From the NCBI GenBank assembly GCA_013414725.1, contig CP058706.1, positions 2,152,239 through 2,157,682 of the forward strand: DNA of 5,444 nucleotides, in the 5' to 3' direction. The notes under the pieces are model-generated. The model ran no database searches. It saw only the letters and a program-made list of their open reading frames with translations, and had not been told where the DNA came from. Below, in pieces: positions 1 to 5,444 of the stretch; position 1 is the first letter of the stretch, and the number at the start of each line of letters is the position of its first letter. This DNA is from Coxiellaceae bacterium. GTDB lineage: Bacteria > Pseudomonadota > Gammaproteobacteria > GCA-013414725. A program made the translations under genes and the position numbers.

Positions 1-1023
1 CCCTCCCTAGGTGAAGCAAGCCGTATGGTATGCCCACGTTGCAATGGCCAGGGAACTGTACGTGGCATTGAGTCACTGGGTTTATCTATCCTGCGTGTCA
101 TTGAAGAAGAAGCCATTCGGCCACATACCGGACAAGTACAAGCTCAATTGCCAGTGGAAGTTGCTACTTATATTCTGAATGAAAAACGTGATGCAATTCA
201 TGCTATTGAAAAACGCCATGGTGTCACTGTTATTATTGTGCCTAATCCACACTATCAAGCACCTACTTATAAAATTCGCCGTGCCCGTGACGATGAAAGT
301 GGTGGTGGCCGTCATGCAACACCTAGCTATAAAATGGTGGATACTCCTGAATTGGAAATACCAAGCAAGAGATATCATGCTGAAAAAGCATTGAAGAGCC
401 AGCTGTCAAAATATCATTACCAAGTGAACCTTCCCCACCCCACGGAAAGAAAGCACATCTAATTTTATCAAGCGTTTCTTAAGCATCTTCGGGGGCGGTC
501 ATGAAGAAAAACCTGCTGAACCTAAACCAGCACCTGAGGCAGCTACTAGTAGTGAAGCAACCCCAGTTCGTAGTTCACGTCCACCTCGTAGTGGCGGCGG
601 ACATCAACAACAAAAAGGCCAAGGACGTGGTGGTGACGAATCATCAGGTGGCAGCAGCGGTCGTGGCGGTGATCGTCACAGAACACGTCGCGGCAGTCGC
701 GGCGGACGACGACGTGGTTCGCACCATGGCCGACAACAAAACAACCCCAATAATCCGAACAGCAGTAGCGGTAGCAGTAGCAACAGCAATGCAAGCAATA
801 ATCAAAACCCACGCAATGCTGATGCTCCCAAAACCACAACAACAACCGCTCTAATTTGATGGACAACTATCGGGAATACGCAGCTAGCATGCCGCCGGTT
901 GAAACACCTAATACAACTGCTCCCTATCAAGCTCCTGTCATGGCCCACAGTCAATTAGATTCCAAGCCAAATACAGAAGAAAAAACGGTTGTTGATCATA
1001 AAAACGATAAACAAGAAAGCTAA
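1..1023 (+). CDS. rne: Ribonuclease E, C-terminal part (partial at 5' end, frame broken three times)
   Basis: Endoribonuclease E starts most mRNA decay and rRNA/tRNA processing and scaffolds the degradosome at the inner membrane. The fragment opens with PSLGEAS and the zinc-link motif CPRC (codons 11-14), followed by GQGTVRGIESL and SILRVIEEEA, closely matching E. coli RNase E. A non-catalytic tail follows: a short amphipathic segment NFIKRFLSIFGGG (464-502) that resembles the membrane-targeting helix, an Arg/Gly-rich RNA-binding stretch (about 606-730, with RGGRRRG), an Asn/Ser-rich low-complexity part, and an end at TAA 1021-1023. The frame moves from 1 to 3 at A5 383-387, from 3 to 2 somewhere in 433-452 (C and A runs), and from 2 back to 1 at A4 830-833. 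Each is mended by one added base, giving 341 residues. The N-terminal S1, RNase H-like and DNase I-like domains lie outside the window. Identity is very likely; the exact joins are inferred. Confidence 0.93.
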
Positions 1024-1090
1024 ACTAATTAGCATTAGAAATAAAAATCTACACTTGATCTGACGAAGCCATATCAAAACAAATCCCATC

Positions 1091-1113
1091 ATCCCGCGGC
1101 TTGACCGCGGGAT
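1091..1113. repeat. Perfect GC-rich palindrome, probable dispersed intergenic repeat
   Basis: The arms ATCCCGCGG (1091-1099) and CCGCGGGAT (1105-1113) are perfect reverse complements around a 5-nt loop CTTGA. This stands out in AT-rich intergenic DNA. From memory, sequences of the form ATCCCGCGG...CCGCGGGAT recur as short palindromic repeats in the intergenic regions of several intracellular bacteria, so a dispersed REP-like element is the best reading. It lies between two convergent genes and could slow transcription from both sides, but no U-tract follows on either strand, so it is not a canonical Rho-independent terminator. Confidence 0.7.
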
Positions 1114-1160
1114 CTCTCATGCAACGCTTATTTCCATTAGAAAACTCATTTGTATCTCCA

Positions 1161-1192
1161 TAACTTTCTTGGATGACGCAAGAATTAAGTTA
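1161..1192. terminator. Imperfect hairpin between convergent genes, possible weak terminator
   Basis: TAACTTTCTTG (1161-1171) can pair with CAAGA (1179-1183) plus AAGTTA (1187-1192), leaving a 7-nt loop GATGACG and a 3-nt ATT bulge. It lies downstream of the stop codons of both flanking genes. The stem is AT-rich and no clear T-run follows, so a terminator role is tentative. Confidence 0.25.
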
Positions 1193-1246
1193 TTGCACTT
1201 TAAATAGAACTAACAGCAATAATTGTCAATGATAACACCGATAGAT

Positions 1247-4200
1247 TTAGGTCAAAGAAACATTATCAGCAAACAATTCTTCCCTTTCATCAGCGTTCGG
1301 ATCCGTTTCCTCATCGCTTACCTCCGTTAGCTGAGTCGCATCTAAAATCTTTTTCAAAGTCTTGCCGTGATAAACAAGTTGCTGTTCAATGTAAGCAATC
1401 TGTAGCACTTGCTCAGTTGCTTTTGGCCTGCCAGTATGGACACTATTTTGTTGCTTCGCTTGAGTTTTTAATTGTAATTGGCTGCCTAAATCGACGCTTT
1501 GATCCACATCGTTTAGGTCATGCAATCTCATTAATTTTTCCATTTTCATTTGCATGGCTTTGATTTCTTCTTCGTGCTGACGCCGTAATTTTCTTTCTTC
1601 TTCAAGTTGCTGTTTAATGATATCAAGCTCTGAATTATGCACGGCTGGAACTGCTTGAGATACTGGTGCAGCAAGTGTTAATTGCATCTGCACATGTTGA
1701 AAAGTTGAAGTTGCCACCGGTTTACCTTCTTTTAAACTTTCGTCCGATTCAGAAACCGATATGGTAGTTACTGTATTGGATAATGATACTACTTCCTTTA
1801 AGTTTAATACTTGCACTTCTTCCAACGTGCCTTGTCTAAAGCCATATTTTGTCATTACTCCGTTTATAGCAAAATAACGACCATCTGCTGTTTTAATACC
1901 CGCATTGTTGAAAAAATATTTCATAATTAAACGTTGTTGCGTTCGTATTATTAATTTATCACTGCACGCTAATAACAAGGTTTCTTGAATAGGACAATTT
2001 GATACTGGGGTTTTATTATCACAGCAAGCAGTTGTGGCGTTAGATCCTGTTTTAATTGTAGTCTTTGCCCAAAGAATGCAGCGACTACCATTCCTAAAGT
2101 AAAATCTGCTAATGCTTCTACCTGTGTTTGAGGCGGTTCTTTAAACAAGAATTCATTAGCGCGTTTTTTGTACTCTTTTAGTGAAGTCACTACCCCACAA
2201 TCCAGGTGTCTTCTGCTAATATTGACTTAGGTTGCTGCGCTATTTCGTCTTCAGTCAACAATTGTTGCAAATTATCTGCATAAATTTCAGTCAATCGAAA
2301 AGCAAAATCAGCAATAACTACCTGCATTTCACTTAACGTGCCAATGCGGGATATAGTTTTGATAATATTGACTTGTTGCTTATGATCGACTTTTTTAAGA
2401 AATCTGAAATTTTCCTAAGAACATTTTCTGGCTCGCGGCCAACAATGGGAAAAACGATACCAAAGTCGCAACCACATCAAGCCACCCTGCTTTCTCAGCT
2501 AACTTCCCTGATTTCTTAACATCAAAAATTTGCTCGCGGCCGTTTTACAACCAATGACAAACTCTTCTAAACGAATTAACAAACCATGATAAAACTCCCA
2601 TTGATTTGGCCTGGTCTTGAAAGCTTCTACTGCGCGTTGCCTAGCTTCAACTGCGCTGTGTTTTGCCCATAATATTTGGTGCTGGTTAAATGTTTGTATT
2701 AATTGTTGTTGAAGCGCCTCTGTACCATTAAAATTTGATTCTATCCTTTGAGATTTTTCAATCATGGCTTTTAGCTGTTCTTGCTGTCTCTCATTCTCTA
2801 ACAATTGCTGTTGCAAATTTTGCTGTAATTCGATCAATTGATTTTTCGCAACCTCCGGCTTTCCGCTCAACGCGATACTATCATTTTTTCTGGACAAAAG
2901 ATTTCCGACTGTTCATCTTCAGGCGGCATTGCATCAACAACATTTTGATCTTCTGCCAGAAAAAATCATTAACTGTTAATGTTCCCTGATCGGCAACATT
3001 GTTAATTGAATTTTCTGTTGTATTAGAGTGAACCACATTATTCTGACTAGTCGCAGCATTATCGTTGGAATTGGTTTTAAAAAATCACTCAAGTTTTTTG
3101 AACTTTTGTTCCGTCTAAACCAATTTAAGCGTTCAGTTATTATTTCATGTTCCTGATCATCGTAATAACACATTCCTCCCCAAGCATACCATCTTTTATA
3201 AAAAATAAGCGCGATTTAAATCAATATCAACTCCGTCACCAATCTCGTAGATTTTTCCCAATTTATACCAAACATCTGACGATAAATTTTTAAATTTTTC
3301 TGCCTTTAAAAATCAAAGGCCCAGTAATGTTCTATTATTTTAAGATAGCATTTAACTGCCTCACTATGGTTTTTTGCAATTCCTTTACCATTTTCATACC
3401 TTATTCCTAATTGATAAAGTGCTACAATTACATAAGTCCATTCTGCTTTTTCTTGTTGACTCATTTTTTGATACCAAAATGTAGATTTTTCTAAATCTTT
3501 ATCTAATTTTATTGACCCTACATCATAAAGTGGATTTCCATCATACAAAAGTGCAAGGTGAAATTGTGCAAGAATATCTCCTTGTGCGGCTGCTTTTTCA
3601 AGCAGCCTCTGTCCCTCATGAGGTCGCGAAGGCGGATTCATCGCACTTTCTGCATGCAATTCTGGAACACTACAAAGTCCCAAATAAATTTCCCTAATAA
3701 CATTTCAGCTGGCGCATAATTCTCTTGCACAGCATTGTTGAATAATGTTAATGCCGCTTTATTATATTGTTGAAAAACATGCTCTCGCTTTCGAACTAAG
3801 GTCCTGGCAATTTCTGTCTGAGCAGCAGGATGACCATTATTTGCAGCTTGGCGATACAACTTTCTTGCTATTTCAGTTTCACCGTATTGAGTATATTTTT
3901 CAGCAAGATCAAATTGAGCTTGTGTATCTCCTTTTGCTGCCTTCTGAGTCAACGATTTGATCTCTGGATTATTTAATCGATTTTGTTTTAACCTTGTAAC
4001 TATACTTTTAAGTTTATTTATCGGCACAGAGCCTATGAAAATTGCACATAAAGTCTTGTTTTTTTGCAGCATTTTTCTGCAACTGTTGAAATATAACATG
4101 GAAAATTAACGGATAATATCTTGTTATTCTCAGATAAACCCTCACATATAGCTATCATCAGTTGCTCAGAAAACGTGCACTATCTTTCAAACTTAAATGA

Positions 4201-4511
4201 ACAATTGTAGAATTATTTGTTAGCAGTTCTCTGAATGCTTGACACACATTTTCAGCGATTTCATAGTCTTTGCCAGCAACTATCTCATCTGATCTCAATT
4301 CTCGTTTAACTGGGAAGAAACACTTTTCAATTTTAAGAGAAACAACATGAGTGTTATAACGTAACGCATTGCATAGCGCTATCATTGAATGGTTATCAAA
4401 CATTTCATTAGCCAAATAAACAGCCGTAATATGTGAAACATTATTGTTCAAATTTTTTAATAATTCTTCCCATTCTGGAGTTGGTTCAGGCATTAAATAA
4501 TAACTTTTCAT
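1247..4511 (-). CDS. Giant LRR / Sel1-like repeat / coiled-coil protein, one gene split by homopolymer indels; putative effector
   Basis: Read literally this is a chain of short overlapping frames (about 4158-4550, 3638-4099, 3306-3683, 2976-3173, 2499-2897, 1969-2190, 1247-1978). Each frame hands over to the next at or next to a short homopolymer run, and adding 14 bases at 13 sites gives one open frame of 1093 codons (1092 residues) ending at TAA 1247-1249. Order in the repaired protein: LRRs of ribonuclease-inhibitor type (about 25-165), Sel1-like repeats (about 186-450), Asn/Thr-rich linker (470-545), coiled coil (555-595), unrecognised helical region (600-910), second coiled coil (965-1000), acidic tail (1068-1084). 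No signal peptide or obvious membrane span is seen. The ATG at 4511 has GAGGA four bases upstream; an upstream in-frame TTG at 4550 would add 13 residues. LRR and Sel1 domains bind proteins, and such mixtures are common in Legionellales effectors, so a host-directed or scaffold role is inferred. A decaying pseudogene is the alternative. Confidence 0.8.
1525..1633 (-). other. C-terminal coiled-coil segment
   Basis: Residues about 965-1000 of the repaired protein form a charged helix with ELDIIKQQLEEERKLRRQHE and IKAMQMKMEKLMRLHDL. A polar tail follows, ending in an acidic patch (EVSDEETDPNADEREE) just before the stop. Glu-rich C-termini are one known feature of Dot/Icm substrates, but that alone is weak evidence. 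Confidence 0.6.
2735..2858 (-). other. Coiled-coil segment, Gln/Glu-rich
   Basis: Residues about 555-595 of the repaired protein read as a charged Gln/Glu-rich heptad-like helix, with LIELQQNLQQQLLENERQQE and EQLKAMIEKSQ. It follows an Asn/Thr-rich linker and precedes an unrecognised helical region, so it is probably an oligomerisation or spacer helix. Confidence 0.6.
3165..3960 (-). other. Sel1-like (TPR-related) repeat array
   Basis: About five to six Sel1-type helical repeats are seen. Recognisable pieces are LTQKAAKGDTQAQFDLAEKY, ARKLYRQAANNGHPAAQ, LLEKAAAQGDILAQFHLALL, ALYQLGIRYENGKGIAKNHS and VWYKLGKIYEIGDGVDIDLN. The family consensus pairs an AAxxGxxxAQxxLAxxY helix with a DxxKAxxWYxKA helix. 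Sel1 arrays are solenoids that mediate protein-protein contacts and occur in several Legionella and Coxiella host-interaction proteins. Frame repairs lie at 3689-3694, 3308-3312 and 3200-3205 (plus-strand bases). The last needs two added bases, after which AYFFYKR fits the Sel1 consensus. Confidence 0.8.
4015..4440 (-). other. Leucine-rich repeat domain (ribonuclease-inhibitor type)
   Basis: This is the N-terminal domain of the large protein. About four repeats are visible: ALCNALRYNTHVVSLKIEKC, AFRELLTNNSTIVHLSLKD, AICEGLSENNKILSVNF and, across the last frame repair, VAEKMLQKNKTLCAIFI. Each shows the pattern (A)xxLxxNxxLxxLxL of RI-like LRRs, which form a curved protein-binding surface. Two repairs lie inside it: A4 at 4170-4173 and T5 at 4072-4076 (plus-strand bases). 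The fourth repeat appears only after the second repair, which argues that this domain and the Sel1 repeats belong to one protein. Confidence 0.75.
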
Positions 4512-4515
4512 ATGT

Positions 4516-4520
4516 TCCTC
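4516..4520 (-). promoter_or_regulatory. Ribosome binding site that favours the ATG at 4511
   Basis: On the minus strand GAGGA is followed by ACAT and then ATG (4511-4509), a good Shine-Dalgarno with slightly short spacing. The in-frame TTG at 4550 has no comparable purine box upstream, so the ATG was chosen as the start of the LRR/Sel1 protein. Confidence 0.5.
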
Positions 4521-4638
4521 GCTATTGGCAATAATTTTTATTGTGGTCAAAAACCATGGGGGAAGATTTTACTGATTAAATTGAATTAATAAAATACGTA
4601 GAGACACAATTTTTATAGGATTACCAGAAATGTAAAAT

Positions 4639-5065
4639 TTATTGATTAACGTCAGCGCCCGTCACAGTACAACCATAATCAACATCTTTCACATTACCGC
4701 CATTACTAAAGCCAGCGATAGTGATAGCTTTGGCAGTGCTATCATACGGAATGCCTTGTAGGCATTTTTGAAGCCTGTGCCTGAATTGACATTGGCTATA
4801 TAAACATCAAAAGTGTCTTTATTGATGTTTTTTGTGAAAACTGCAGTGCTTGATTGTCGCCAGGCAATAACGCTATGGTTCGAAATGGCGTTTTATTATT
4901 GGTCATCACTGCCATAAATTGGACCATATTTTGATAACGGCTCACCAGGCCACTATCGTTGGTGTTCCAAAAAGTGACCTGACCAATACCATCATCATCA
5001 GCCCAAATTGACTGGACAAACAATAGTAAAAAACCTAGGAACAAGACCTTATAAACGTTATCCAT
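4639..5065 (-). CDS. Small exported protein of unknown function (frame broken twice)
   Basis: I do not recognise this family. The N-terminus is a clear Sec signal peptide: MDNVYK, then a hydrophobic core (VLFLGFLLLFV), then SIWA with predicted cleavage after Ala22 before DDD. The mature part is rich in Asn, Gly, Thr and Val and looks beta-rich, with a single Cys (about residue 133). Taken literally the frame closes early near 4796. One added base at A4 4837-4840 and one at 4753-4758 carry it to TAA 4639-4641, for 142 residues in total. Support for this is that the repaired tail (KDTFDVYIANVNSGTGF, AKAITIAGFSNGG, DYGCTVTGADVNQ) continues the composition of the mature part. AGGA (5076-5079) lies 10 nt upstream of the ATG. 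It is on the same strand as the LRR/Sel1 gene, 127 bp upstream of it, so co-transcription is possible. It is probably periplasmic or secreted. Confidence 0.72.
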
Positions 5066-5097
5066 GTCATTGCAGTCCTAAATAAAAGGCTGTTTAA

Positions 5098-5103
5098 ATT
5101 ATA
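5098..5103 (-). promoter_or_regulatory. Candidate -10 box for the small exported gene
   Basis: The minus strand reads TATAAT here, a perfect sigma-70 -10 hexamer, inside an AT-rich stretch about 33 bp upstream of the ATG at 5065. A matching -35 is poor (CTGTTT or CCTGTT at 16-17 bp spacing), so the promoter may need an activator or may not be real. Confidence 0.4.
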
Positions 5104-5119
5104 GTATAACTGCTAGTAG

Positions 5120-5133
5120 AAACAGGCCTGTTT
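5120..5133. repeat. Perfect 14-bp palindrome in the upstream region, possible operator
   Basis: AAACAGGCCTGTTT is its own reverse complement. It overlaps where the -35 region of the small exported gene would fall, a typical place for a dimeric regulator to bind. Palindromes of this size also occur by chance, so an operator role is only suggested. Confidence 0.35.
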
Positions 5134-5268
5134 TACTTAATTTGATTTTTGTTCTTTTCGAAACCAAAGAGAATTCTTACCCATGTATCGTAACTATATG
5201 ATTAATAATAATTTTATTTCTCAAGAAAGCTCTAGCTTTACATTAAAAATATTTACCAAACTATTCTC

Positions 5269-5444
5269 TTATTTCTCTAATATTGCACGTACCTTCTTCA
5301 AGTCAACTTCAGTATCCACTCCATGCGGAATCTTTTCTTTAGAAATAGCCACATGAACTCGGCCGCCATGCCAAAGTACACGCAATTGTTCTAAGGATTC
5401 AAGTTCTTCAAGAGCACAGGATTCCCACGCCATATATTCTTGCA
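5269..5444 (-). CDS. kdsB: 3-deoxy-manno-octulosonate cytidylyltransferase, C-terminal end (partial)
   Basis: KdsB activates Kdo with CTP to CMP-Kdo in the cytoplasm, the step before Kdo is added to lipid A. The last 58 codons are visible. Diagnostic pieces are [15 protein letters not shown] and [18 protein letters not shown], matching the KdsB C-terminus, where E. coli has LEQLRVLW followed by GVDTPEDLERVRA. The frame is intact to TAA 5269-5271. The N-terminal catalytic part with the nucleotide-binding motif lies beyond the window. It shows the organism makes Kdo-containing LPS. Confidence 0.93.
   Translation of the reverse strand, partial: QEYMAWESCALEELESLEQLRVLWHGGRVHVAISKEKIPHGVDTEVDLKKVRAILEK

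Noticed and set aside
82..378. Minus-strand 98-codon open frame opposite rne
   Set aside because: It is antisense to a strongly recognised RNase E coding segment and shows no motif or ribosome binding site.
433..452. Programmed ribosomal frameshift in rne
   Set aside because: No slippery heptamer with a downstream structure is evident, and breaks of the same kind occur at homopolymers in the other genes, so base-calling error is more likely.
501..854. Plus-strand 117-codon open frame with Val/Ala/His-rich translation, and its minus-strand counterpart 546-866
   Set aside because: Both are shadow frames of the repetitive Arg/Gly/Asn-rich RNase E tail. Their composition is an artefact of the repeated codons, and frame 2 here gives a proper RNase E C-terminus.
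1091..1113. CRISPR repeat
   Set aside because: Only one palindrome copy is present, with no regularly spaced repeats or spacers and no cas genes in the window.
2735..2989. Plus-strand open frame with hydrophobic translation
   Set aside because: It lies opposite the coiled-coil part of the large minus-strand protein; the Phe/Leu-rich translation is the complement of Gln/Glu/Lys codons.
3512..3960. Plus-strand open frames 3512-3697 and 3745-3960
   Set aside because: They are antisense to clear Sel1-type repeats and have no recognisable features of their own.
5226..5239. Hairpin AAAGC-TCTA-GCTTT downstream of kdsB as a terminator
   Set aside because: The stem is only 5 bp and AT-rich, and no T-run follows on the minus strand, so it is too weak to call.

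Overview
The window is about 40% GC and looks like a gammaproteobacterial chromosome, plausibly an intracellular or host-associated member of the Legionellales. It has a gammaproteobacterial RNase E with a long RNA-binding tail, and a KdsB C-terminus that shows an LPS-making Gram-negative. Between them sits a very large protein built from leucine-rich repeats, Sel1-like repeats and coiled coils, an architecture typical of secreted effectors in that order. The lineage call is inference; no taxonomic marker gene is complete.

Layout. Positions 1-1023 (+) hold the C-terminal third of rne. Positions 1024-1246 are a convergent intergenic gap with a perfect GC-rich palindrome (1091-1113), probably a dispersed repeat, and a weaker hairpin. 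Positions 1247-4511 (-) are best read as ONE gene of about 1092 codons with the order LRR, Sel1-like repeats, Asn-rich linker, coiled coil, unknown helical region, coiled coil, acidic tail. Positions 4639-5065 (-) encode a small exported protein of about 142 residues with a clear signal peptide. Positions 5269-5444 (-) are the last 58 codons of kdsB.

The main result is how the reading frames fit together. Read literally, the minus strand is a scatter of short overlapping ORFs and rne is cut into three frames. Walking the frames by hand, every break falls at or beside a short homopolymer run, and every break is repaired by ADDING bases: 3 in rne, 14 at 13 sites in the large gene, and 2 in the small exported gene. 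After repair each gene is open end to end with an integral codon count, and known motifs run through the joins. rne is normally essential, so the simplest explanation is systematic homopolymer under-calling in the underlying reads rather than gene decay. An annotation that takes the sequence literally will split these genes wrongly.

Functionally, rne (RNA turnover) and kdsB (CMP-Kdo synthesis for LPS) are core genes; in pseudomonads kdsB and rne also lie near each other. The large repeat protein and the small exported protein look like accessory cargo between them. A host-interaction role for the large protein is a family-based guess; nothing in the sequence proves secretion.
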